DNA of 49,100 nucleotides. Source: Nocardia sp. BSTN01 (GTDB lineage Bacteria; Actinomycetota; Actinomycetes; Mycobacteriales; Mycobacteriaceae). How positions within the stretch are numbered: the stretch's first letter is position 1; every line of letters begins with the position of its first letter. Under the pieces are notes generated by a model. The model was not told the DNA's origin, did no database searches, and worked only from the letters and a program-made list of their open reading frames with translations. The stretch lies in assembly GCF_015354405.1 (NCBI RefSeq), contig NZ_JADKYP010000050.1:1-49100 (forward strand), given 5' to 3'. Shown piece after piece: positions 25,195 through 33,477 of the stretch. Both the position numbers and the translations under genes were made by a program.

Positions 25195-25638
25195 ATGTCT
25201 ATAAAAAGAGCTGTCGCAGCAGTAGTTCTCCTGCTGGTGGGTTTGTCCGTGGGGGTGGCTGTACCGGCATCGGCGCAGCCGATTCCCGCATCTCATCAGT
25301 TCACACCCAATGACCCGTCGTGGGTCCGGGAGAACAATGTCGCGCGGTTCACGGGTCAGGTGGCCTATTCGAGCATGACGTTTGCCTGGTCCCTCCGACT
25401 ATGTCCTTCGGTTCAGGCGATCGTCTTGGGGCCGATGACTTGTTGGACCACGATCAGCGGAGTTTCGGGATATTCCGACAATCATGCGGATATCCCGGCG
25501 GACTACCTGCTGCATTCGAGTGTGACGATCCGGGGAGGGATGAATTACAGCCTTCGCAGTCGGTGTGACTTCAAGGTGATGACGGATACTGGGCCCACGC
25601 CCTCGAATGTTGTGACGGCGATCGATTTCAGTGCCTGA
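25195..25638 (+). CDS. Secreted protein, unknown function
   Basis: A 147-residue precursor, with GGGGAGG 6 bp before the ATG. The signal peptide is clear: MSIKRA, a VVLLLVGLSVGVAV core, and a cut probably after ASA near residue 28. The mature 120 residues hold four cysteines (RLCPS, MTCW, SRCDF plus the signal boundary region uncertain) and a Ser/Thr-rich body. The overall plan resembles the secreted protein at 1703-2020 but without obvious sequence similarity. A perfect hairpin follows the stop. Confidence 0.7.
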   Translation: MSIKRAVAAVVLLLVGLSVGVAVPASAQPIPASHQFTPNDPSWVRENNVARFTGQVAYSSMTFAWSLRLCPSVQAIVLGPMTCWTTISGVSGYSDNHADIPADYLLHSSVTIRGGMNYSLRSRCDFKVMTDTGPTPSNVVTAIDFSA

Positions 25639-25658
25639 TTGCCAGTGGCTACGGATTA

Positions 25659-25694
25659 GGGGCTCTGCTCGCACCATGGTTCGAGCAGAGCCCC
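25659..25694. terminator. Bidirectional hairpin terminator
   Basis: A perfect 13-bp stem, GGGGCTCTGCTCG (25659-25671) and CGAGCAGAGCCCC (25682-25694), with a 10-nt loop. It lies between two convergent genes and probably stops transcription from both sides. Confidence 0.7.
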
Positions 25695-25712
25695 TGCTTA
25701 TCGTGGCGAGGT

Positions 25713-26012
25713 TCAGGGCCAAGTAACTTTGACGGCACGAAGATCGTGTGAATCCTGTTGAGCTGCCTCATATTCCACTTCAACCGAGTCATCGAGGGCA
25801 ACGTCACCGAAATTCTTGTGCTCTCCCAGCGAGTCGAGGCCGAACCAGACATGCGAGCCGTCTTCGGTCTCGATTATTCCGGTGGCGCGCTTCTCGTTCC
25901 AGCGCCAGACTTTCCCCTTGGCGCGCTGTACCTCTCGCTCGTTTTCCACGCGCTCGACTATACCTACGGCGGCGTCGATCATGTGCTCCTGCGACGGGCG
26001 CTCGCGGATCAT
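25713..26012 (-). CDS. Cold-shock-domain-like protein
   Basis: A 99-residue protein. After a helical lead (MIDAAVGIVERVENEREVQR) it contains GKVWRWNEKRATGIIETEDG and VWFGLDSLG, followed by DSVEVEYEAAQQ and LRAVKVTWP. This follows the order of a cold-shock OB fold (GxVKWFN..GFI..DG..VF.H), although the second RNP motif is altered (HVWFGL in place of VFVH). A nucleic-acid-binding role is likely but less certain than for a standard Csp. The start could be the in-frame Met at residue 11. Confidence 0.65.
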   Translation of the reverse strand: MIRERPSQEHMIDAAVGIVERVENEREVQRAKGKVWRWNEKRATGIIETEDGSHVWFGLDSLGEHKNFGDVALDDSVEVEYEAAQQDSHDLRAVKVTWP

Positions 26013-26318
26013 GTCAGACCGGGCGAGCAGTAGTTGCTGACGAGGCTATTCAGGTAAACCTCGCAGCGTCTACGCAGTGCGATCGGTAGGCATGGATGGA
26101 GGACGACTTGGCGTCCGTGGGACGCCACATTGTCACCCTGCGGTAGTCGATCATGTGATCGGGCAACTCCATGGCTGTAACCAATTGCAGTAACGGTCAC
26201 CGACGCCGCCTGGAAGACCCCTATCCACTACGTCGACCGCGAATGACGCTGAGGCGCGGGGGACTGCCTGAGCAGACGGAAGGTCTGTGGCACCGGTGAC
26301 TTTCGCGATCGGACTCGA
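26013..26318. other. Intergenic region with a hairpin
   Basis: No gene is supported. A perfect 8-bp hairpin with a 3-nt loop, TGGCGTCC-GTG-GGACGCCA, is at 26109-26127, and a smaller CGATC-ATGT-GATCG repeat is at 26148-26161. The first could end transcription of the efflux gene, whose stop is 190 bp away, or act as an operator for the cold-shock-like gene. Confidence 0.4.
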
Positions 26319-27836
26319 TCAGATGCCCGGCGCTACAGGTGTCTCCTCCGGCTCCCGCGCAGCATGTCGGGGCAGGAACATAGCCGGGACGATGATCACC
26401 GCGGTGAGCCCGAACGCCACCCAGAACGCGAAGCCGAAGGAGTCGGCGAGCAACGGTCCGACCACTGGCATGAGTTGGGGCGGGACGGAGCTGATCTGAC
26501 CGGAACCGCCGCTGCCGGAAGGGATTCCGTGCTCGGTCAGCTGGCGGGAGAGGTGCTGCGTCAGCGCCGTCACCAGCAAGGCGCTGCCGAGCGACGCGCC
26601 GACCTGCTGAATGGCCGAGAGCGTGGGTGCCGCGCGTGTCACGGCGTCCTTGCCCAGTTCCGTGTAGGCAGCCGAGATGGTCGGCATCATCACCGCACCG
26701 AGGCCCATACCGCGCACGAACAGGGCCACACAGAGCCAGACGTAGGAGGTGTCGGTGCCCACGTGCGTGTACGGGAGGGTGCCGATGAGGCCGAGCACGA
26801 CGCCGACGGGTACGACGTAGCCGGCGCCGATGCGGTCGGTGAGCCGGCCACCGATCACCACCGCCACGATCGCGCCCAACCCCTGGGGTGCGAGCAGCAG
26901 GCCGGCGTCGAGCGGGCCATGTCCGCGCACGGTCTGGTAGTACAGCGGGAGCAGCAGCATGCCGCCGAACAATCCGATGGCGACGAGGAATACCGCGATG
27001 GTTCCGCTGGCGAAGAGGCGGTTGGTGAGCAGGCGGACGTCGACGATCGAGTCGGCTCCCTTGCGGAGGCTGTGCCAGGTGTAGAGGGCCAGGCCCGCGA
27101 CGCCGCCGATGAGCCAGCCGAGCACGCCCCACTCGGTGAATCCGCCGTGTGAACTGGCCTCGGAAAGGCCGTAGAGAAGGCACACGAGGCTACCGGAGAG
27201 CAGGATCAGCCCCAGCAGGTCGAGCCGGCCGTGCTCGGGCAGGGTGTCACCGTGCGGGAGCTTCCAGGCCGCGAGCGTGAGGGCGAGGGCGCCGACGGGG
27301 ACGTTGACGAGGAAGATCCAGTGCCAGCTCGTGTACTGGACCAGCAGGCCGCCGATCACCGGACCGAATACCGGTCCCAGCAGCATGGGGACACCGAGGA
27401 TGGCCATCGCCCGCCCGAGGCGTTGCGGGCCCGCGGCCCGGGTGATGATCGCCTGCCCGGCGGGCAACAGCATCCCGCCGCCGAGTCCCTGCAGGATGCG
27501 GAAGGCGATGAGGCTGTCGATCGACCAGGCGGCCGCGCACAGAGCCGAGCCCGCCACGAACAGACTCACCGCGGTGAGCCAGACCGGTCTGGGCCCGAAA
27601 CGATCCATCGCCCACCCGGTCACCGGGATGACCAGCGCCACCGCCAGCAGATAACCGGTCACCACCCACTGGGTGGTGGACAGGGTCGCGCCGAGTTCGG
27701 TGCTCAAGGAGTTCAGGGCGACGTTCACGATGGTGGTGTCGAGAACCACCATGATCATGCCGGACACGACGACGAGTCCTGTGACGATGACGCTGCGGTC
27801 GAGCTTGCCCGACTGCTGCGCGGTGGTGGATGCCAT
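26319..27836 (-). CDS. DHA2-family multidrug efflux transporter (EmrB/QacA type)
   Basis: A 505-residue major-facilitator protein with about 14 hydrophobic segments, the DHA2 hallmark. The N-terminal motif VVLDTTIVNVALNSLSTELG contains the Asp typical of this family. Motif A-like (YLLAVALVIPVTGWAMDRFG) and motif C-like (ILGVPMLLGPVFGPVIGGLL) segments are present. It would export hydrophobic drugs or cell-derived compounds by proton antiport. It is divergent from a decayed HxlR-type regulator whose start is 63 bp away. Confidence 0.9.
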   Translation of the reverse strand: MASTTAQQSGKLDRSVIVTGLVVVSGMIMVVLDTTIVNVALNSLSTELGATLSTTQWVVTGYLLAVALVIPVTGWAMDRFGPRPVWLTAVSLFVAGSALCAAAWSIDSLIAFRILQGLGGGMLLPAGQAIITRAAGPQRLGRAMAILGVPMLLGPVFGPVIGGLLVQYTSWHWIFLVNVPVGALALTLAAWKLPHGDTLPEHGRLDLLGLILLSGSLVCLLYGLSEASSHGGFTEWGVLGWLIGGVAGLALYTWHSLRKGADSIVDVRLLTNRLFASGTIAVFLVAIGLFGGMLLLPLYYQTVRGHGPLDAGLLLAPQGLGAIVAVVIGGRLTDRIGAGYVVPVGVVLGLIGTLPYTHVGTDTSYVWLCVALFVRGMGLGAVMMPTISAAYTELGKDAVTRAAPTLSAIQQVGASLGSALLVTALTQHLSRQLTEHGIPSGSGGSGQISSVPPQLMPVVGPLLADSFGFAFWVAFGLTAVIIVPAMFLPRHAAREPEETPVAPGI

Positions 27837-27899
27837 ATCAGCTCCCTCGTTGAAGGTGCCAGGACTCGACCGGGCGACAACACCCTGCGACTACCCGTC

Positions 27900-28264
27900 G
27901 TGAGGCCGATCATCGCGACGCTGTCATTCCCCAGCGTGTCACGGACATTGCCGCCGAGGGCGAGATCGGACGAGTCAGGCGCGGCTGACGGAGGCTCGCT
28001 GTTCGAACTGCTCGAGCGCCGGTGGGTACTGCGGGTGATCTGGGAACTCGATCAGGCCCGGGCCCGCTCACCTTCGGTGAGCTGCGCACCGCATGCGGCG
28101 ACGTCTCCTCGAGCGTGCTGACCCGGCGGCTGGCCGAACTCACCGAGGCGCGCCTCGTCGAGTGCGAGGAGGGGTACCGGCTGACTCGCGCAGGGCACAC
28201 ACTCGTCGAGCGGCTCGCGCCTCTGACGCGCTGGGCGGCGGAGTGGCACAACGATAGTGGATGA
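27900..28264 (+). pseudogene. HxlR-family regulator, frameshifted
   Basis: From GTG 27900 one frame encodes SLFELLERRWVLRVIWELDQ, the N-terminal helix of HxlR winged-helix proteins. The rest (PLTFGELRTACGDVSSSVLT, RRLAELTEARLVECEEGYRL, TRAGHTLVERLAPL) is in the next frame. The shift occurs within CAGGCCCGGGCCCGC (about 28053-28066), where one base seems missing from the repeated GGCCC. Rejoined, the protein would be about 120 residues, normal for the family. It may be a true pseudogene or a sequencing slip in a GC run. The divergent efflux pump would be its natural target. Confidence 0.7.
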
Positions 28265-28303
28265 GTCGCCGCCCGGCGGCCGAGAGCGCAGGAACCCGCG
28301 GCG

Positions 28304-28729
28304 TCAGGTGTGATCGTGGCCGGAGCGGCGTTCGTGGTCGATTTCGGCGTCGCGTTCGCGGTCGCGCTCATGGTCGGATTGGGCATTCACATTCCATGAG
28401 ATCGGGTGTGCGCCGGGGCCGCAATCCTGACTCAACCGGATTGTCGATTCGGGGCGGATCCGTACCTCCTGGACGAGTGGGCGGAGGTCGCTGCACATGA
28501 CGAAGATTCCGGCGGTCGCCGGGCCCACATCGGTATTCGTACATTCGATGTCGACGCGGCTGTCGACCGGAACCGATGAGCAGAACGCTTCGCGGGGCCG
28601 CGACGCCTGAGCAGATCCCGCGCCGACGGTCGTCGATACCGTCACGACCGCGAGACCGGATATCACCGCGCCCACGATCGATCGCCGGGCAGTTCTCTTG
28701 GGGATGGACACCGAACTTCTCACTTTCAC
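28304..28729 (-). CDS. Secreted protein with charged His-rich tail
   Basis: About 141 residues from GTG 28729; an upstream ATG at 28801 in the same frame is an alternative. A signal peptide fits the GTG start: VKVRSSVSIPKRTARR, a VGAVISGLAVVTVSTTV core, and a cut near AQA|SRPREAF. The mature part has four cysteines (AFCSS, IECTN, VMCSD, QDCGP), implying two disulfides. It ends in a highly charged tail (SDHERDRERDAEIDHERRSG-HDHT) that could bind metal. No family recognised. Confidence 0.55.
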   Translation of the reverse strand: MKVRSSVSIPKRTARRSIVGAVISGLAVVTVSTTVGAGSAQASRPREAFCSSVPVDSRVDIECTNTDVGPATAGIFVMCSDLRPLVQEVRIRPESTIRLSQDCGPGAHPISWNVNAQSDHERDRERDAEIDHERRSGHDHT

Positions 28730-28936
28730 TGCACGACAGAACAATTCCCGAAATCGTAGGCACGCCGGAGCATATTTCCCAATGGAAGGAATTCTCGACA
28801 CAGTTGACTGCCTCGGACGGCATGCTGGTCACACATCGATGAGGTCGTCGCTATCGTGAACGACAAGTTTGCTGTTCAGCCGTAACGACCGACGTGGCTC
28901 AATCGTTTCGGGGATGGAAAGGCGCGGTGTCGGATC

Positions 28937-29365
28937 ATGGCTGAGGACCTGACCGTGACTGGGACGCTGGTGATACCCGCGGCCGAGTTGCGCGAGCGGT
29001 TCTCGCGATCGTCCGGTCCAGGAGGGCAGCACGTCAACACCACCGACAGCCGGGTAGAGCTGTCTTTCGACCTCGCCGGCTCGCCCTCGGTGCCGGAGTG
29101 GCTGCGCACCCGGATGCTCGACCGCCTGGCCACCCGCCTGGTCGACGGGGTGCTTACAGTCGCCGCATCCGAGGAACGGGCGCAGTTGCAGAACCGCGCT
29201 ACCGCCCGCGAACGCCTGGCCTCGTTACTGCGTGACGCCGCTGCCGCCCCGCCACCGGTTCGCCGCGCCACCAAGCCGTCGCGCGGCGCCAAGGAACGCC
29301 GCATCGCCGCGAAGAAGCGGCGCGGCATCACCAAACGCAACCGCCGAATCTCCCCGGACGACTAG
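28937..29365 (+). CDS. arfB: Peptidyl-tRNA hydrolase ArfB (YaeJ-type ribosome rescue)
   Basis: A 142-residue protein that hydrolyses peptidyl-tRNA on stalled ribosomes. The catalytic GGQ is in SRSSGPGGQHVNTTDSRVEL (about residues 23-42), as in class I release factors, with no codon-recognition domain. The basic tail (KPSRGAKERRIAAKKRRG, then KRNRR) is the part that enters the empty mRNA channel. Length is normal. Confidence 0.92.
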   Translation: MAEDLTVTGTLVIPAAELRERFSRSSGPGGQHVNTTDSRVELSFDLAGSPSVPEWLRTRMLDRLATRLVDGVLTVAASEERAQLQNRATARERLASLLRDAAAAPPPVRRATKPSRGAKERRIAAKKRRGITKRNRRISPDD

Positions 29366-29547
29366 CGCCGCTTCCGAAAAGGCTGGTGCCGCATCTCTGG
29401 GCCAGCTGAGCACCGCCGGCGTGCGGACCGGGATGTGCTGGTCTCCGGACCGGGCCGTGACGGTGAACTAATGGTGCAAACCTCGCCGTTATTTGCGGTT
29501 TCCCGAATTCTCGCTCAGCTTTGCACGAAAAGTTCAATGCATCCGCG

Positions 29548-30213
29548 TCATTCATCGTTCGATGTCGAGCCGGATACCGATTCGAGCAGACGCGCGCGCT
29601 CCCTGTCGGATACCTCCGTTCCGGATACCGGCTCCGCGAGCACGCACAGCAGCAGCGCCACGCCTACCGCACCCGGGTCCGGGTGGCCGACGGCGCGTTC
29701 GCCGAGGTAACTGGCGCGACCGCGACGTGCCCGCAGGGCCGCGGTGGACAGCGCTCCATCCACTGCGGCGCTCACCATCGCGGCGACATCGCGGCCACCG
29801 AGAGCCTCGACGGCCGGAGCGAGCGCATCGACCATGGTGCGGTCGCCGACTTCCGCCTCGCCGACGCGCTGGATGGCGGCCAGACCATCGCTGATGCCGA
29901 ACCTGAAGGCGTCGATATAGGAATCCGACCGTGCCGCCCGGGTGCCGAGTGATTGGAACAGCAGGCCGAACAGGGGGCCGCTCGTGCCGCCGACCTCGTC
30001 GAGGAAGACCGCTCGCAACGTATCCCACGGTGCGGGGCAGTCCGGTGCGGCAAGGCGGTCGGCGACCTCGGAGAGACCCTCGCGCAGATTGACGCCGAAA
30101 TCTCCGTCACCGGTGATCTCGTCCAACTTCGTCAGCGTGGGCTCGGCCGCGAAGAACACCTCCCGCAGTCGGGGGACGGTGCTGTCGAGCGTGGTCATCG
30201 CCGCGCTGGTCAT
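29548..30213 (-). CDS. dhaL: Dihydroxyacetone kinase ADP-binding subunit DhaL
   Basis: A 221-residue all-helical subunit. Nucleotide and magnesium ligands are in DEITGDGDFGVNLREGL (the DxDxG acids). GGTSGPLFGLLF, GDRTMVDALAPAVEAL and GRASYLGERAVGHPDPGA are the other family motifs. The ATG overlaps the dhaK stop (ATGA), so MTSAAMTT is used, not the Met six codons upstream. It donates phosphate to dihydroxyacetone bound by DhaK. Confidence 0.92.
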   Translation of the reverse strand: MTSAAMTTLDSTVPRLREVFFAAEPTLTKLDEITGDGDFGVNLREGLSEVADRLAAPDCPAPWDTLRAVFLDEVGGTSGPLFGLLFQSLGTRAARSDSYIDAFRFGISDGLAAIQRVGEAEVGDRTMVDALAPAVEALGGRDVAAMVSAAVDGALSTAALRARRGRASYLGERAVGHPDPGAVGVALLLCVLAEPVSGTEVSDRERARLLESVSGSTSNDE

Positions 30214-31214
30214 CGTGCGGCCTCCTTCCATGCGGGTGCGCCGGTCGGGGCGTGCCAGAGATCGAGCCAGCCGTCGGCGAGTTGGGTGAGGGTGATCGAG
30301 AAGCCGCTCATATTCAGTGCGGCAACGAATGTGCCGACCTGGACCGCCGCGATGTCGCGGCCCTGGTCGGTGAGTGCGCGCGCCGCGAGTTCGAGGACTG
30401 TGCAGAGCTCGAGTTCCGTCGTCGCGCCGAGTCCATTGATCAACAGCAACAACGGTTTTCGATCATCCCCGGGCAGCGATGTGAGGATATCGGTGAGCAT
30501 CCGGTCGACAAGTTCGGCGAGTGGTGGCCTGGTGATCGAGGTCGAGGCGCGTTCGCCGTGAATTCCCACCCCGTATTCGAGCTGATCGGGTTCGAGTTCG
30601 AAGGCCCGCGCCCCGGTATTCGGTGACGTGAGCGCCTCGGTCGCCACCGCGATACTGCGACTGTGCTCGGCCACCTCGCGGCCGAGCGCGGCCAGCGAGG
30701 TGAGGGTGTCACCGCGGTCCGCGGCGGCGCCGAGGATCTTTTCGACGACGATCGTCGCGGCTGTCCCACGCCGTCCCGTCGCCGTCTCGTCGGATTCGGT
30801 GGCCACGTCGTCGTCGACGAGTACCCGCTCGACCTCGATACCATCGGCGGCGAGTCGTTCTGCGGCGATGCCGAAATTGATCTTGTCTCCGGTGTAGTTC
30901 TTGACGATGTGCAGCACCCCACCGTCACGAGCGACGGCCTTGCTCGCCTCGTAGACCTGGCGATTGTGCGGTGAGGCGAAGATCTTCCCCGGTACGGCAG
31001 CGTCGAGCATCCCCATGCCGACGAATCCGACATGCATCGGCTCGTGACCGGAACCGCCGCCGGAGACGAGGGCGACCCGTCGTGTCGGCGCACCGCGATC
31101 GTGGTGCACGAACAGTGGGTCGGTAGTCAGCCGGACCCACGGGTGTCGGCGCACGAAACCTCGCAGTGACACCTCGGGGCCCTGGCCTGGTTCGAGCAAG
31201 AACAGTGCCGGCAC
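30210..31214 (-). CDS. dhaK: Dihydroxyacetone kinase substrate-binding subunit DhaK
   Basis: A 334-residue protein starting at GTG after GAGGAGGA. VALVSGGGSGHEPMHVGFVG and HIVKNYTGDKINFGIA are the DhaK signature motifs, and the covalent substrate His is in GVGIHGERAST (about residue 220). DhaK and DhaL normally need DhaM (PTS-linked phosphate donor) or work as an ATP-dependent pair in some species. No dhaM is present in this window. The operon would assimilate dihydroxyacetone to its phosphate. Confidence 0.93.
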   Translation of the reverse strand: MPALFLLEPGQGPEVSLRGFVRRHPWVRLTTDPLFVHHDRGAPTRRVALVSGGGSGHEPMHVGFVGMGMLDAAVPGKIFASPHNRQVYEASKAVARDGGVLHIVKNYTGDKINFGIAAERLAADGIEVERVLVDDDVATESDETATGRRGTAATIVVEKILGAAADRGDTLTSLAALGREVAEHSRSIAVATEALTSPNTGARAFELEPDQLEYGVGIHGERASTSITRPPLAELVDRMLTDILTSLPGDDRKPLLLLINGLGATTELELCTVLELAARALTDQGRDIAAVQVGTFVAALNMSGFSITLTQLADGWLDLWHAPTGAPAWKEAAR

Positions 31215-31367
31215 GGATATCCTCCTCGTCGATCGACTGCGTGCTGTCCAGTATCACGGAGCCGGGACGCTGCCCCAGGGTGGATTCCCGATCGTGCTGG
31301 GTCGCAAGTCTTTCCGCTTCGCGGAGAGCGGAATCTGCGACGATGTTCGCCGATTACAGTGGCGCCC

Positions 31368-32132
31368 ATGACAATCGAATATGTCCGATACCGGATTGCC
31401 GAGCACGACGCGGCCGAATTCGAGGCCGCCTACGGTCGTGCCGCACGGTCGCTGGCGGCGTCCCCGCACTGTGTCGACTACGAGTTGTCACGGTGCGTCG
31501 ACGAACCCGAGTGCTACGTCCTGCGCATCTCCTGGACCTCTGCCGAGGACCATCTGCGGGGCTTCCGCGGCGGTAAGCATTTCGCGGCATTCTTCGCCGA
31601 GATCGGACCGTATGTGCAGCGTATCGAGGAGATGCGCCATTACGAACGCACCGCTGTCCGAGGTTCCGGATCCTCGGTGCCGAGTATGTACGACTGGCTC
31701 GGTGGTATCGAGGCGCTGGAGCGGCTCACGAAGGTCTTCTACACCCACGTACTGGCCGACGACCTGATCGGGCCGTTGTTCGCCGGGATGGATCCGGGCC
31801 ATCCGCACTATGTGGGCATGTGGCTCGCCGAGGTATTCGGTGGCCCCTCCCGCTACACCGACGAGCGCGGCGGTTACGACCACATGCTGGCGCACCATCT
31901 GGGCAAAGCCATCTCCGAGCCGCAGCGTCGGCGCTGGGTGTCGCTGCTGCTGGATGCCGCCGATGAGGCCGGCCTGCCCGGCGATCCGGAGTTCCGGGCC
32001 GCGTTCGTCGGCTACATCGAATGGGGCACCCGCATCGCGCTGGGCAACTCACAGCTCGACGCCGACCCGCCGCGGCATCTCCCGGTACCTCATTGGGGCT
32101 GGGGTGTCGCCCCGCCGTACACCCCCGCCTGA
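31368..32132 (+). CDS. ABM-domain/truncated haemoglobin fusion
   Basis: A 254-residue protein from MTIEYVRYRI; GTG 31359 adds three residues. Residues 1-95 form an antibiotic-biosynthesis-monooxygenase-like (ABM) ferredoxin fold (FEAAYGRAARSLAASPHCVD, ISWTSAEDHLRGF). Residues ~108-240 form a group II truncated haemoglobin: YDWLGGIEALERLTKVFYTH, PLFAGMDPGHPHYVGMWLAE, the proximal-His region HMLAHHLGKAISEPQRRRW, and the conserved Trp in GYIEWGTRIA. This chimera is known from Streptomyces and relatives, with a suggested role in oxygen/NO or redox chemistry on a quinone-like substrate. It is divergent from dhaKL. Confidence 0.85.
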   Translation: MTIEYVRYRIAEHDAAEFEAAYGRAARSLAASPHCVDYELSRCVDEPECYVLRISWTSAEDHLRGFRGGKHFAAFFAEIGPYVQRIEEMRHYERTAVRGSGSSVPSMYDWLGGIEALERLTKVFYTHVLADDLIGPLFAGMDPGHPHYVGMWLAEVFGGPSRYTDERGGYDHMLAHHLGKAISEPQRRRWVSLLLDAADEAGLPGDPEFRAAFVGYIEWGTRIALGNSQLDADPPRHLPVPHWGWGVAPPYTPA

Positions 32133-32556
32133 TCGAGACCCGTACCGAACGAGGCGGGCGTCGCGCCGCCCGAACCGGACCGCGTGATGCAACAGATCTG
32201 GGCGAGCGCGGCCTATTGCAGCGTTCCGTCGTCGGCGCGGTTGAATGCCTGTACGGTGCCACTCGCCGCCGGTCGGCTCCGTATGGTCGAGTCCCGATCT
32301 ACGAGAACAATCTCTTCGTGTGGCCGCTTCGGCGAGGCCGATTACCCCCCTGGCATATCAGTCGGCACCGGTACGCACAGTGGAAGGTGAGAAATTCTCG
32401 AAGATGATCGTGGGGAGCACATTGCCCCCCGGAGACCGATGGGAGCGAATTCGGCGAATTCATGGCAATGGTTCCTCATCAAGCGCCGACGGTGCGACGC
32501 GAAACGAAGATCGGACTGCGGTCGCCGAGAGCGGAATCGGTCTCTGGCGGAACGGA
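32133..32556. other. Intergenic, no supported gene
   Basis: The open frames here lack family motifs and ribosome sites. A hairpin CGGGCG-N6-CGCCCG at 32155-32172, 22 bp after the haemoglobin-fusion stop, may end that transcript. Confidence 0.4.
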
Positions 32557-32856
32557 TCAGGAGGCCGACTTGGGCTGGGACAGGTCCCTGATACCGGTGA
32601 TCGCGGTGATGATGTTGTCGATAGTGGAGGTGCCGCCGTCGAGGGCCGAGCTACCGGAGTCGAGCATGGCCGAGCCCGACGATGATCCCGCGGAACCGGA
32701 GGATGAGCCGCTGTCGGCCGATCCCGTGCTCAGCTGCGCGGGGGCGGTAGTGCCCGAGTCGGCGGAGGGGGCGGCCGCGGAGGCCATCGCGGCCGGGCCG
32801 AGGAACAGGGCTGCGGCGGAGAGGGTGGCGGCGGCGAGGACCTTGCGAGAAACCAT
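32557..32856 (-). CDS. Small secreted Ser/Gly-rich protein
   Basis: A 99-residue precursor from MVSRKVLAAATL; the frame runs further upstream, but that part contains no comparable signal. The Ala-rich signal peptide ends near AMASAAA. The mature ~70 residues are Ser/Gly/Ala-rich and nearly lack cysteines (SADSGSSSGSAGSSSGSA), with a hydrophobic patch (TSTIDNIITAITGIRDL) and a basic end. It resembles small exported Nocardia proteins of unknown role. An AT-richer upstream region with a palindrome may be its promoter. Confidence 0.6.
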   Translation of the reverse strand: MVSRKVLAAATLSAAALFLGPAAMASAAAPSADSGTTAPAQLSTGSADSGSSSGSAGSSSGSAMLDSGSSALDGGTSTIDNIITAITGIRDLSQPKSAS

Positions 32857-32951
32857 GTACGGGGATTTCCTTTCACAGATGGATAACGACGCCATCACGG
32901 CGCGTAACCCAATATATGAAGGAGAAATCTGTGAGGCCACTTTCGTTACTG

Positions 32952-32972
32952 TGTTAATGGTCACGGTTAACA
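32952..32972. promoter_or_regulatory. Palindromic operator candidate
   Basis: TGTTAA (32952-32957) and TTAACA (32967-32972) form a perfect 6-bp inverted repeat with a 9-bp centre. It sits in the AT-richer 354-bp region between two divergent genes (small Ser/Gly-rich protein and the SCO4226-like gene). The rest of that region, 32857-33210, shows no gene. Confidence 0.4.
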
Positions 32973-33210
32973 ACTGGCGAACTATGCATTTTGCCGAGGT
33001 GACACGATGTGATCTTGTATTTCTCTTGATAATTGAATGATCGGACGTCCAGCTTGGCGTCGGTGTCTCGAATCGTGTACTCGCCCTGGTAGACGGGGGC
33101 TCGTCCGGCGTAATCTACGCATAGGTGCGGGGCCGGCCGATCGAGAATATTTCGCCCGCCGTAACTCACCTGGTCCGCTCGAACATCGCCCCCTCGAACA
33201 AGGACTCGTG

Positions 33211-33465
33211 ATGGTTCTCTTCATCGACGTGCACGAACATCTGCCCGAAGGCACGACGGCGCAGGACGTGGCCGCCGCCCACGCCGCCGACCTGGCGATC
33301 CAGGGAGATTACGGCGTGACCTACCAGCGCTACTGGGTCGACGAATCGAGCCACACGGCGTTCTGCCTGGTCGATGCCCCAGACGCGGACACCGCGATCA
33401 GCGTGCACCGCGAGGCGCACGGCCTCGTCCCCGACAGGATCTACCCGGTGGTCGAGGGCACCTGA
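33211..33465 (+). CDS. SCO4226/DUF4242-type small protein, possible nickel binder
   Basis: An 84-residue protein, with AAGGA 6 bp before the ATG. LFIDVHEHLPEGTTAQDVAA, AADLAIQGDYGVTYQRYWVD, TAFCLVDAPDADTAISVH and REAHGLVPDRIYPVVEG match the DUF4242 family. Its Streptomyces member SCO4226 was described as a nickel-binding ferredoxin-fold dimer. The cysteine and histidine residues here are the likely metal ligands. Physiological role is unknown. Confidence 0.85.
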   Translation: MVLFIDVHEHLPEGTTAQDVAAAHAADLAIQGDYGVTYQRYWVDESSHTAFCLVDAPDADTAISVHREAHGLVPDRIYPVVEGT

Positions 33466-33477
33466 TAAGCCGCTCGA

